DNA of 64,000 nucleotides from Pseudomonas syringae (GTDB lineage: Bacteria; Pseudomonadota; Gammaproteobacteria; Pseudomonadales; Pseudomonadaceae), in contig NZ_LGSI01000056.1 in NCBI RefSeq assembly GCF_001698815.1, forward strand, positions 1 through 64,000, written 5' to 3'. The translations under genes and the position numbers were made by a program. The notes under the pieces are model-generated. The model had not been told where the DNA came from. It was given only the letters and a program-made list of their open reading frames with translations, and ran no database searches. Below, one piece after another: positions 1 through 7,162 of this stretch (position 1 is the first letter of the stretch; each line of letters begins with the position of its first letter).

Positions 1-282
1 GTTCTTGAGTGGGTGCGGGCGTTTGACAAAGCGCATAAGCCGATCGCAGCGGTGTGCCACGGCGCACAGATTCTAGCGGCGGCAGGTATTCTCAAAGGTC
101 GCGAATGCAGCGCCTATCCGGCCTGTGCGCCTGAAGTGCGTCTGAGCGGCGGTACGTTCATGGACATCGAAGTCACCGCCGCACACACCGAAGGCAACCT
201 GGTAACCGCGCCAGCATGGCCGGCGCATCCAGCTTGGCTGGCGGGGTTTCTGGTGTTGTTGGGGACTGAAATCAAGCTTTGA
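1..282 (+). CDS. DJ-1/PfpI family protein, C-terminal part (5' truncated by window)
   Basis: The frame is open from base 1, so the N-terminus lies outside the window. The visible 93 residues carry the nucleophile-elbow motif AVCHGAQ, with the cysteine at visible residue 19, followed by a GxxFMDIEV strand and a C-terminal helix, as in the class I glutamine amidotransferase-like DJ-1/PfpI fold. Family members act as glyoxalases, deglycases, chaperones or proteases, so the substrate cannot be assigned from this piece. The gene ends at a TGA immediately followed by a REP repeat, which probably serves as its 3' boundary. Confidence 0.85.
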   Translation, partial: VLEWVRAFDKAHKPIAAVCHGAQILAAAGILKGRECSAYPACAPEVRLSGGTFMDIEVTAAHTEGNLVTAPAWPAHPAWLAGFLVLLGTEIKL

Positions 283-298
283 TGAAACACCGGTCCCG

Positions 299-383
299 TT
301 GGAGCGAGGCTTGCCCGCGAAGGCAATAGTTCAGACTCAAAGAATGTGCTGGATCTATTTGCGTCTTCGCGAGCAAGCTCGCT
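299..383. repeat. REP pair, right arm interrupted by an IS110 element
   Basis: The left REP reads GTTGGAGCGAGGCTTGCCCG (299-318). An inverted arm, CTTCGCGAGCAAGCTCGCT (365-383), faces it. In intact copies elsewhere in this window the arm continues CCCAC. Here that continuation is found only at 1554-1558, on the far side of the insertion sequence, so the repeat has been split. Confidence 0.85.
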
Positions 384-399
384 TGTATGTTTAGACTTG

Positions 400-550
400 A
401 AGGGGTGGGCGGGACTAAAAGCTTGATTCCGACTCTAGCCAGTACGGACCGTGGGAGACTTCTCGTCCCGCCCTTTCTACCCAAAGCGCCGATAAGGAAT
501 TCATCGGTAAAACCGACGATAGAGGCAAGCCAGCGCAGCGGTAGAACCCC
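400..550 (+). ncRNA. Candidate bridge RNA of the IS110 element
   Basis: The left-end non-coding DNA folds into two adjacent stem-loops. Stem 1 pairs GGGCGGGAC (407-415) with GTCCCGCCC (465-473). Its internal loop shows AAGCTTG (419-425) and GTGGGAG (451-457), flanking a small TCCG/CGGA hairpin. These match the left REP target (AAGCTCG, one G-U wobble) and the exact reverse complement of CTCCCAC on the right of the target. Stem 2 pairs TTCTACC (475-481) with GGTAGAA (540-546) and contains a CCGAT/ATCGG hairpin. This is the target-loop/donor-loop layout described for IS621-type bridge RNAs. RNA ends and promoter are not defined. Confidence 0.75.
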
Positions 551-585
551 GACAAGTACCTAAACCCTAGCTCGGAGGATTCGTC

Positions 586-1548
586 ATGGCAATCCTTACC
601 TCGCCAACGGTGATTGGCATTGACGTTGCCAAAGCCGAAATAGTCGTTTACCGCGAAGACCTGAAAACCACTCAAGCCATCGACAACAACCGCTTGGCTG
701 TAGGCCGCTGGCTCAAAACGCTGCCAGCGCAAAGCTCGATTGCCCTGGAGGCGACCAGTATCTACCACTTGGACACCGTTGAACTGGCCCACGAAATGGG
801 CCATCGGGTTTATGTTGTGGATGCTTATCGGGTGAGTCATTACCGCGAAAGTGTTGGCCAGCGGGCGAAGACCGATCCCTGTGATGCGCGGTTGTTGGCG
901 CGTTATCTGAGCAGTGAACAGGAGCGGTTGCGCATTTGGAGCCCACCTCCGCAGGCCTACAAAGTCTTGAAAAGCCTGCTTCAACGACGTGCAGAGCTCA
1001 TCAAGTTGCGTGTCAGTATCTCGCTGAGCTGGTCTGGCGAACCGCTTCTGCAAGAGTCATTGGCCCTGCTTCTGAAGTCCTACGAACAAGCGGAGCAGGC
1101 CCTTCAGCAGTTGCTGCGCAAAGTCAGCCGAGAGGCTGGCATCACCGAAAACATCAAGCGTTGCAAAGCCATTGAAGGAATTGGAGAGCTTACGGCCACT
1201 GGCTTGGCGACCGCCTTCATGCGCGGCCAATTCGCCAGCAGCGATGCTTTCATTGCTTTTTTGGGTATGGACTTGCGAGCAAAGGATTCAGGCAAGAAGA
1301 ACGGGCCTCGCCATCTGTCCAAAAAGGGCGATGCGGAGTTGCGGCGGCTGGCACACAACGCGGCAATGGCGGCTTGTCGATCGCCCGCTTGGAGGCCGTA
1401 CTACGAGTCTTATCTGGCCAGGGGGCTCGCCAAAACCCAAGCCTTGGTCATCCTCGCCCGCAAGCTTTGCCGGGTGGCATTCGCCCTGATGAAAAACCAG
1501 AGCGAATATCAACCTAATTTAAGGTTGCAGGGTTTCCCTGCAACATAG
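586..1548 (+). CDS. IS110-family transposase (DEDD recombinase)
   Basis: The 320-residue protein has the usual length for the family. The N-terminal RuvC-like DEDD domain shows GIDVAK (Asp13), LEATS (Glu55) and KTDPCDARLLA (Asp97, Asp100). The C-terminal Tnp domain shows GIGELTA and the segment DSGKKNGPRHLSKKGD, in which Ser235 is the likely catalytic serine. IS110 recombinases use a bridge RNA made from the element's non-coding end to choose donor and target DNA. The ATG follows CTCGGAGGA, a good ribosome site. No frameshift or stop interrupts the frame, so the enzyme looks intact and the element may be active. Confidence 0.95.
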   Translation: MAILTSPTVIGIDVAKAEIVVYREDLKTTQAIDNNRLAVGRWLKTLPAQSSIALEATSIYHLDTVELAHEMGHRVYVVDAYRVSHYRESVGQRAKTDPCDARLLARYLSSEQERLRIWSPPPQAYKVLKSLLQRRAELIKLRVSISLSWSGEPLLQESLALLLKSYEQAEQALQQLLRKVSREAGITENIKRCKAIEGIGELTATGLATAFMRGQFASSDAFIAFLGMDLRAKDSGKKNGPRHLSKKGDAELRRLAHNAAMAACRSPAWRPYYESYLARGLAKTQALVILARKLCRVAFALMKNQSEYQPNLRLQGFPAT

Positions 1549-1576
1549 AATCTCCCACAGGTTTCAAGCATGCACT

Positions 1577-2140
1577 TTACGGCCTGATCTCGATCATCGT
1601 GCCGTCCTTCACCAGATCCCACACTTCGCGCATGTCATTGTTCTTCATGGCGATGCAGCCGTTGGTCCAGTCCAGGGTATGGAAATACCATTCCGGATAT
1701 TCCTCATCCACTGGCGTGCCGTGGATCATGATCATGCTGCCGGGGTTGACCCCTTCGCGACGCGAGCGAGCCGAGTCGGTGATGTTCGGGTAGGAAATGT
1801 GCATCGACAGGTTGTAGTTGGTGCTGTTCTTGCGCCAGTCCAGCCAGTAGAAACCTTCCGGCGTGCGTTGATCGCCTTCCTGCAACTTGGTGCCCTTGGG
1901 TTGCTTGCCCAAGGAAATGCGATAAGTCTTGAGTGCTTCGCCGCCACTGATCAGCTGCAACTGACGCGCCGATTTGAGCACCAGAACCTTTTCGATCTTG
2001 CGATCGGCGATGTTCTCGATGTTGATCACTTTGTTACCGACGATCTTCTGCTCGCTGCCCTTGGGCACGATGGTTTGCGTGAACGCAGCCTGGGACAGCG
2101 GAACGAATGACAAGCACAAGACAGCAAACAACCAACGCAT
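1577..2140 (-). CDS. Periplasmic L,D-transpeptidase (YkuD domain)
   Basis: The protein has 187 residues. A signal peptide at about residues 1-18 (ending SQA) is followed by a YkuD catalytic domain with the signature IHGTP (His140) and TNGCIAM (nucleophile Cys162). Such enzymes form 3-3 peptidoglycan cross-links or attach proteins to meso-diaminopimelate in the periplasm. There is no LysM domain, so wall binding must come from the catalytic domain itself. The stop codon lies only 24 bases from the IS110 right end, so the insertion landed in its 3' flank without touching the coding region. The exact role among the L,D-transpeptidase paralogues is not resolved. Confidence 0.9.
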   Translation of the reverse strand: MRWLFAVLCLSFVPLSQAAFTQTIVPKGSEQKIVGNKVINIENIADRKIEKVLVLKSARQLQLISGGEALKTYRISLGKQPKGTKLQEGDQRTPEGFYWLDWRKNSTNYNLSMHISYPNITDSARSRREGVNPGSMIMIHGTPVDEEYPEWYFHTLDWTNGCIAMKNNDMREVWDLVKDGTMIEIRP

Positions 2141-2183
2141 CGAAACGATTTCCCTGAAGCGGCGCGAAGTGCGCCAGCTGTAA

Positions 2184-2735
2184 TTAAGTGTCCTGTATAG
2201 GCCGCGACGGCGGCAACGCGTCGGTGCGCACAGGGTAAATCTGTTGGCGCCGGTCAGCGAAGAAGCATTCTAGAGTACGTCTGACCGTCATGAAAGCCAG
2301 CTCGGACCATGGGATATCGGCTTCGTCGAACAAAGCCACTTCCAGGCTCTCGATGCCGGCGGCGAATGTCTGGGACGCCATCTGCGCACGGTAGAACACG
2401 TGGACCTGATTGATATGTGGTACATCGACCAACATGTACAGATGCAGATCGCCCAAGGTCGCACAGGCTTCTTCATCGGTCTCACGGCGCGCGGCTTGCT
2501 CGATGGTTTCGCCGTTCTCCATGAACCCGGCGGGCAGAGTCCAGAAACCCAGGCGCGGTTCGATGGCGCGCCGACACAGTAAGACTTTGTCACCCCACAG
2601 GGGCAGGCAGCCCGCCACGATATTCGGGTTCTGGTAATGAATGGTATGACAGTGTTCACAGACGTAGCGCAGGCGGCTATCGCCCTCGGGAATACGTTGT
2701 ATGACCGGGTTACCGCACTGGCTGCAGAATTTCAT
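2184..2735 (-). CDS. Nudix hydrolase with N-terminal zinc ribbon
   Basis: The protein has 183 residues. It opens with a short zinc ribbon, CSQCGN near residue 4 and CEHCHT near residue 26. The Nudix domain follows, with the box GFMENGETIEQAARRETDEE fitting the G-x5-E-x7-RE-x2-EE pattern. Nudix enzymes cleave nucleoside diphosphates linked to another group. The zinc-ribbon architecture resembles NADH pyrophosphatase NudC, but the protein is shorter and the substrate is uncertain. It is divergent from the next gene, also a Nudix enzyme of a different subfamily, 157 bases away. The N-terminal Met directly precedes the ribbon, which supports this start. Confidence 0.88.
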   Translation of the reverse strand: MKFCSQCGNPVIQRIPEGDSRLRYVCEHCHTIHYQNPNIVAGCLPLWGDKVLLCRRAIEPRLGFWTLPAGFMENGETIEQAARRETDEEACATLGDLHLYMLVDVPHINQVHVFYRAQMASQTFAAGIESLEVALFDEADIPWSELAFMTVRRTLECFFADRRQQIYPVRTDALPPSRPIQDT

Positions 2736-2891
2736 GGAGTCATTCGATTGCTGAATTCAGCCGCTATCTTGGCGTGCGACGCGCCTGCTCGGCAAGAAGC
2801 GCTTTGTATTGACCAGAGTTGTCCTACAAGGGCTTGGGCAGTTCGCCGCTTTGGTGCATGATGCCGGGTAGGCAACAGATCGAGATTTCCC

Positions 2892-3488
2892 ATGCTGGAC
2901 GAGCTATTTCGCCGTGTAAGCAGTCATACGCCGAGCACTCTTGAGACGGATCGACGTTTCCCCGAGGCTGCGGTGTTATTGCCCATTACTCGCAGCGACG
3001 AACCCGAGTTGATCCTGACCCTGCGTGCCAGCGGTCTGTCGACTCATGGTGGCGAAGTGGCTTTTCCCGGTGGGCGGAGGGATCCTGATGACGTGGATCT
3101 GGTGTTCACCGCCTTGCGCGAGGCCGAAGAGGAAATAGGCTTGCCGCCGGGCCTGGTGGAAGTCGTCGGCCCACTCAGCCCGTTGATCTCCAAGCACGGC
3201 ATCAAGGTCACGCCCTATGTAGGGCTGATCCCCGATTTTGTTGAATACCGCCCAAATGATGCAGAAATTGCTGCCGTGTTCAGCGTGCCGCTGGAGTTTT
3301 TTCGCCAGGACACCCGGGAACATACGCACCGCATTGATTACCAGGGGCGCAGCTGGTATGTGCCGAGCTATCGTTACGGCGAGTATAAAATCTGGGGCCT
3401 GACGGCGATCATGATCGTCGAGCTGATCAATGTGCTGTATGACAGCAAAATCAGCCTGCATCAGCCACCCGAACATTCCGTGACCTGA
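2892..3488 (+). CDS. Nudix hydrolase, CoA pyrophosphatase type (NudL-like)
   Basis: The protein has 198 residues. The CoA-type signature before the box is seen in LRASGLSTHGGEVAFPGG, followed by the Nudix box TALREAEEEIGL. The LRxSxLSxHxGExxFPGG pattern is typical of the UPF0035/NudL group, which splits coenzyme A into 3',5'-ADP and phosphopantetheine. The gene starts a co-directional run with the gamma-carbonic anhydrase homologue (38 bases downstream) and the DUF1289 gene. A ribosome site before the ATG is weak (GAGATTTCCC). Assignment to CoA rather than other substrates rests on the family signature only. Confidence 0.88.
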   Translation: MLDELFRRVSSHTPSTLETDRRFPEAAVLLPITRSDEPELILTLRASGLSTHGGEVAFPGGRRDPDDVDLVFTALREAEEEIGLPPGLVEVVGPLSPLISKHGIKVTPYVGLIPDFVEYRPNDAEIAAVFSVPLEFFRQDTREHTHRIDYQGRSWYVPSYRYGEYKIWGLTAIMIVELINVLYDSKISLHQPPEHSVT

Positions 3489-3526
3489 GCTAGATCAATC
3501 GGCCGTAGAGCCTTGAGGAGCGACGC

Positions 3527-4051
3527 ATGAAATACCGCCTGGGCGACGCCCGTGTTGAAACCGATCCGAATAGCTGGGTTGCACCCAATGCCGTGCTGAT
3601 TGGCAAGGTCAAGCTGGAGGCGGGCTCCAGTGTCTGGTTCAACGCTGTGCTGCGCGGCGATAACGAACTGATTCATATTGGCGAGAACAGCAATGTGCAG
3701 GACGGAACGGTCATGCACACGGACATGGGTTCGCCGCTGGAAATCGGCAAAGGCGTGACCATTGGCCATAACGTCATGCTGCATGGTTGCAGCGTGGGGG
3801 ATTACAGCCTGATCGGCATCAATTCGGTGATCCTCAACGGGGCGAAAATCGGCAAATACTGCCTGATCGGCGCCAATTCGCTGATCGGCGAAGGCAAAGT
3901 GATTCCTGATGGTTCATTGGTGATGGGCTCTCCCGGCAAAGTCGTGCGGGAACTCACCGAAATCCAGAAGAAGATGCTTGAAGCCAGCGCTGCGCATTAC
4001 GTTAACAACGCCCGACGCTACGCCCGGGATTTGCAGCCGCAGGAGGACTGA
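3527..4051 (+). CDS. Gamma-carbonic anhydrase family protein (left-handed beta-helix)
   Basis: The 174-residue protein is made almost wholly of hexapeptide repeats such as VLIGKV, IGENSNVQDG, IGKGVTIGHNVML and IGKYCLIGANSL, which fold as a left-handed parallel beta-helix trimer. Histidines in VMHTD, IGHNV and MLHGC occupy the places of the zinc ligands of gamma-class enzymes (YrdA/CaiE/Cam group). Carbonic anhydrase activity is proven only for some members, so the reaction is likely but unproven here. Its ATG follows TTGAGGAGCGACGC, a strong ribosome site. It is followed after two bases by a DUF1289 gene, pointing to co-translation. Confidence 0.93.
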   Translation: MKYRLGDARVETDPNSWVAPNAVLIGKVKLEAGSSVWFNAVLRGDNELIHIGENSNVQDGTVMHTDMGSPLEIGKGVTIGHNVMLHGCSVGDYSLIGINSVILNGAKIGKYCLIGANSLIGEGKVIPDGSLVMGSPGKVVRELTEIQKKMLEASAAHYVNNARRYARDLQPQED

Positions 4052-4053
4052 GC

Positions 4054-4260
4054 ATGCAGGCCGAACGCCGCGTCCCGTCCCCTTGCGTGAGCATCTGCGC
4101 GCTGGATGACGATGATGTCTGCCTGGGCTGCCAGCGCACCGTCAAGGAAATCACCGACTGGCACGCCCTGGACAACGAGCAACGCCGCGCGGTGTTGGTG
4201 TTGTGCCATGAGCGAGCGGAGGCGAGTGGATTGGTTTGGTCGGTGCCGTCACCTTCCTGA
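4054..4260 (+). CDS. DUF1289 domain protein
   Basis: A 68-residue protein with the DUF1289 pattern SPCVSICALDDDDVCLGCQR: four cysteines arranged as PCxxxC...CxGC, followed by a WHAL...RRAVLxxC helix. These small proteins probably bind a metal or an iron-sulfur cluster, but no function is established. The ATG is 2 bases after the stop of the gamma-carbonic anhydrase gene, with its ribosome site (GCAGGAGGA) inside the end of that gene, so the pair is likely translated together. A REP pair follows directly. Confidence 0.9.
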   Translation: MQAERRVPSPCVSICALDDDDVCLGCQRTVKEITDWHALDNEQRRAVLVLCHERAEASGLVWSVPSPS

Positions 4261-4272
4261 AACCGTAAAGCA

Positions 4273-4392
4273 TTTTCGCGAGCAAGCTCGCTCCCACGGG
4301 GCCAGCGTATATCTTTCTTTGTGGGAGCGAGCTTGCTCGCGAAGCGGTCTGTCCGACATTACGCCTCGCCAACAAGTTGGCTCCTACAGAGT
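4273..4392. repeat. REP pair plus a third divergent REP-like arm
   Basis: TTCGCGAGCAAGCTCGCTCC (4275-4294) is followed by its inverted copy GTGGGAGCGAGCTTGCTCGC (4321-4340), forming a classic REP doublet. A third, divergent arm (CGCCAACAAGTTGGCTCC, near 4367-4384) follows. The set lies between DUF1289 and the VUT-family gene. It contains an intact version of the target that the IS110 element occupies at 383. Confidence 0.9.
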
Positions 4393-4442
4393 CTCGCGGC
4401 TGGTACTATCAGCAGCATCTTCCCGCCACATAAGCCTCGCCC

Positions 4443-4910
4443 ATGCTCTTCCTGATCACCTACATCGGCAGTGTCGTGCTGATCAACTTTGCGTTCTCTA
4501 CCGCGCCGCATCTGGACGTTATCTGGTCGGCGTGGGGTGGGTTGGTGTTCGTGCTGCGCGACATGGTGCAGACCCGCTTCGGCCATGGCGCGATTTTCGC
4601 CATGCTGGCAGCGCTGGTGTTGTCCTACGTGACCTCCGATCCCACGATCGCGCTGGCCAGCGCCACGGCATTCGCAGTGTCCGAATGCATTGACTGGCTG
4701 GTGTTCAGCATCACCAAACGGCCGCTGCACGACCGGCTCTGGCTGAGTTCGGCGCTGAGCATCCCGCTGGACACCTTCATCTTCTTCGGCATGATCGATG
4801 CCATGACCACGCCAGTCATTATTACCGCGCTGGCCTCCAAGTTTGTGGGGGTGACGGCGGTCTGGCTGATCATGGTCTGGCGCGCGCGCAAGAACGCTTG
4901 TCCGGGCTGA
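4443..4910 (+). CDS. VUT-family integral membrane protein
   Basis: The 155-residue protein is mostly hydrophobic, with about five or six membrane segments (around residues 1-18, 22-40, 48-68, 72-92, 100-122 and 126-146). It resembles the VUT/YhhQ family, some of whose members import the queuosine precursors preQ0/preQ1, but several charged positions differ and I do not claim that substrate. The Met start is preceded by a weak ribosome site (CCTCGCCC). It is co-directional with purT, 102 bases away, but a GC-rich hairpin between them suggests separate transcription. Confidence 0.75.
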   Translation: MLFLITYIGSVVLINFAFSTAPHLDVIWSAWGGLVFVLRDMVQTRFGHGAIFAMLAALVLSYVTSDPTIALASATAFAVSECIDWLVFSITKRPLHDRLWLSSALSIPLDTFIFFGMIDAMTTPVIITALASKFVGVTAVWLIMVWRARKNACPG

Positions 4911-4964
4911 GGTCCAATTCCCGGGGCTTCGTGGTAAATTGCGCGCCTTTCTCCACCGCGGTCG

Positions 4965-4982
4965 CCCGCATTCGGCGGGCTG
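4965..4982 (+). other. GC hairpin upstream of purT
   Basis: GCCCGC (4965-4970) and GCGGGC (4976-4981) pair around a short loop about 30 bases before the purT start. There is no T-run, so it is not a clear intrinsic terminator. It could be a leader structure of purT. Confidence 0.4.
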
Positions 4983-5012
4983 CCCTCGATATCTGCTCCA
5001 CGAGGACCTGAG

Positions 5013-6194
5013 ATGACTCAAATCGGAACTCCACTGTCGCCTACCGCGACCCGCGTTTTGCTCTGCGGTTGCGGCGAACTGGGCAAGGAAGTAGTGATCG
5101 AATTGCAACGCCTTGGCGTCGAAGTGATCGCGGTTGACCGCTACGCCAACGCGCCAGCCATGCAGGTCGCCCATCGCAGCCATGTCATCAACATGCTCGA
5201 CGGCGCCGCGCTGCGTGCAGTCATCGAAGCCGAGAAGCCACATTTCATCGTGCCGGAAATCGAAGCCATCGCCACCGCGACGCTGGTGGAACTGGAGGCG
5301 GAAGGCTTCACCGTGATTCCGACTGCACGCGCCGCACAGTTGACCATGAACCGTGAAGGTATTCGTCGTCTGGCTGCTGAAGAGCTGGACCTGCCCACTT
5401 CGCCGTATCACTTCGCCGATACCTTCGAAGAGTATCGCAAAGCCGTGGAAGACCTGGGTTTCCCCTGTGTCGTCAAACCGGTAATGAGTTCTTCGGGCAA
5501 GGGGCAGAGCCTGCTCAAGACCACCGATGATGTGCAGAAAGCCTGGGATTACGCCCAAGAGGGCGGTCGCGCCGGCAAAGGTCGGGTGATCATCGAAGGT
5601 TTCATCGATTTCGATTACGAAATCACCTTGCTGACCGTACGTCACGTGGGCGGTACGACGTTCTGCGCGCCGGTCGGCCATCGTCAGGAAAAAGGCGACT
5701 ATCAGGAATCCTGGCAGCCACAGGCCATGAGCCCGGTAGCGCTGGCGGAATCCGAGCGTGTCGCCAAGGCCGTGACTGAAGCCTTGGGCGGTCGCGGGCT
5801 GTTTGGCGTCGAGCTGTTCATCAAAGGTGATCAGGTCTGGTTCAGCGAAGTCTCGCCGCGTCCGCACGATACTGGCCTGGTGACCCTGATTTCGCAGGAT
5901 CTGTCGCAATTCGCGCTGCACGCTCGCGCCATTCTCGGCCTGCCAATCCCGTTGATTCGTCAGTTCGGGCCATCGGCTTCAGCAGTGATTCTGGTTGAGG
6001 GCAAATCCACCCAGACGGCATTCGCCAACCTGGGCCAGGCCCTGAGCGAACCTGATACGGCGCTGCGTCTGTTTGGCAAGCCGGAAGTCGATGGCCAGCG
6101 CCGCATGGGTGTGGCTCTGGCTCGCGACGAATCCATCGAAGCCGCACGCGCCAAGGCGACGCGTGCTTCGCGGGCGGTGAAGGTTCAGTTGTAA
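5013..6194 (+). CDS. purT: Formate-dependent GAR transformylase PurT
   Basis: The 393-residue protein has the standard PurT length. It starts with a nucleotide-binding strand (LLCGCGELGKE). The ATP-grasp domain has VVKPVMSSSGKGQS as the ATP loop and EVSPRPHDTG as the metal-binding segment. The enzyme makes formyl-GAR from GAR, formate and ATP, the folate-independent version of the third step of purine synthesis. The ATG follows CACGAGGACCTGAG. It ends just before a long perfect-stem hairpin that separates it from the convergent WbqC gene. Confidence 0.97.
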   Translation: MTQIGTPLSPTATRVLLCGCGELGKEVVIELQRLGVEVIAVDRYANAPAMQVAHRSHVINMLDGAALRAVIEAEKPHFIVPEIEAIATATLVELEAEGFTVIPTARAAQLTMNREGIRRLAAEELDLPTSPYHFADTFEEYRKAVEDLGFPCVVKPVMSSSGKGQSLLKTTDDVQKAWDYAQEGGRAGKGRVIIEGFIDFDYEITLLTVRHVGGTTFCAPVGHRQEKGDYQESWQPQAMSPVALAESERVAKAVTEALGGRGLFGVELFIKGDQVWFSEVSPRPHDTGLVTLISQDLSQFALHARAILGLPIPLIRQFGPSASAVILVEGKSTQTAFANLGQALSEPDTALRLFGKPEVDGQRRMGVALARDESIEAARAKATRASRAVKVQL

Positions 6195-6217
6195 CGTTCG
6201 GTTGTAACATTGCCAGC

Positions 6218-6258
6218 ACACACCGCCACAGTTCCCTTATGGCAACTGTGGCGTGTGT
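6218..6258. terminator. Long inverted repeat between convergent genes
   Basis: ACACACCGCCACAGTT (6218-6233) pairs with AACTGTGGCGTGTGT (6244-6258), with one bulged base and a loop of about ten bases. It lies between purT (+) and the WbqC gene (-) and probably stops transcription from both sides, although T-runs are lacking. Confidence 0.7.
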
Positions 6259-6283
6259 ATCACACAGTGGTCGCCCGGATCGT

Positions 6284-7003
6284 TTAACAGGCTATTCGCG
6301 TGTTTTCGTGAATGTAAGCAGCGACGTCCCCCGGCGGGTTCCACATCAGTACGTCGAGAATCGATAGATTGCCGATGAATTCGTACGGCGCCGTGTCGTA
6401 GACAAACGTCGATACATCCAGAAAGCGCAACTCTATGCCACGTTGCTGCCATTCACTGGCAACGAATATCGCCCGTCCGCCCGGCGCGTTGATGTACCTG
6501 CCTGCGCCCAGTCGTCCGCTGATTTCCAGCGCCCATTGGCCTGGATGCTGGATGGGCGGCAGGTGCAGATCCATGGCGGAATGCGGCTTCCAGCTGAAAG
6601 GCAGATCGAGGTAGTCGCATGTGGCTTTGAGAGACTGGGTGTTCAGTTCACCGATGCCATTGTCCTTGACCGAGGCAAACGTATTTCTCACCAGGTCTCG
6701 CACTTTTTGATAGAAGGGGGCCTTGCCGCGATAGTGCTCCAGCTGGCCGAGAATGCGTTGTAATGCGGCCGAGTGATCAATCACTGTGGTGGCCTGGATC
6801 GACGTGCCCAATGTGGTGCTTACCGGCACGTTGATGTATTGCCAGCCACCTTTTGCATCAAGAATCCGGTTGCGATTCATCCAGGTTTTGCGGCAGTACT
6901 GCGCAGTGTCGAATATCACTCCGCGTTCCGCCGCCGCGATGAGTTGAAAGTACCCCAGATAGGGGAAGAAATAAGGTTGCATGATGGCTAGCGTGTTATT
7001 CAT
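6284..7003 (-). CDS. WbqC-like family protein
   Basis: The 239-residue protein has the WbqC-family opening LAIMQPYFFPYLGYFQLI and the downstream features WMNRNRI, YINVPV and the LGAGRYINAPGG segment. Members often sit in O-antigen or nucleotide-sugar clusters and are thought to modify sugars or glycans, but no reaction is established. Here it stands alone between purT and an MHS transporter, with no glycosyltransferase nearby, so its pathway is unclear. The stop codon lies 26 bases from the purT-side hairpin. Confidence 0.88.
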   Translation of the reverse strand: MNNTLAIMQPYFFPYLGYFQLIAAAERGVIFDTAQYCRKTWMNRNRILDAKGGWQYINVPVSTTLGTSIQATTVIDHSAALQRILGQLEHYRGKAPFYQKVRDLVRNTFASVKDNGIGELNTQSLKATCDYLDLPFSWKPHSAMDLHLPPIQHPGQWALEISGRLGAGRYINAPGGRAIFVASEWQQRGIELRFLDVSTFVYDTAPYEFIGNLSILDVLMWNPPGDVAAYIHENTRIAC

Positions 7004-7105
7004 TTCTGGCGTCTTCAGAACGGTTCCCCGGAGCCTTGAGAATAGCCGTCGAAATCACTTTGTCTGTGGGAATAACCAATGAATACGGGGTTTTATGGGG
7101 CTAGC

Positions 7106-7145
7106 CGACAAATGACCGGCAGGGCCGCCTGCAAATCATTTGTCG
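7106..7145 (-). terminator. Stem-loop downstream of the MHS transporter
   Basis: CGACAAATGA (7106-7115) pairs with TCATTTGTCG (7136-7145). Inside is a second stem, GCAGG/CCTGC. It begins 17 bases after the transporter stop on the minus strand and is a likely transcript end, although the T-run is poor. Confidence 0.6.
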
Positions 7146-7162
7146 ACTTCGCACGGGTGGCG

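Larger units (their letters stand above)
384..1553 (+). mobile_element. IS110-family insertion sequence in a REP element
   Basis: The element is about 1.17 kb and has one transposase gene. A 202-base non-coding left end precedes that gene and only a few bases follow it. Its ends are placed by comparison with intact REPs: the left flank ends ...GCTCG-CT (382-383) and the right flank begins CT-CCCAC (1552-1558). The dinucleotide CT is therefore present once at each junction, and removing 384-1553 restores a perfect REP arm. There are no terminal inverted repeats, as is usual for IS110. REP-targeting IS110 elements such as ISPpu9 and ISPpu10 are known from Pseudomonas. Identity to a named element cannot be established here. 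Confidence 0.9.

Noticed and set aside
4359..5921. A 520-codon open frame opposite the VUT gene and purT
   Set aside because: purT and the VUT protein on the other strand have clear family signatures; this frame has none.
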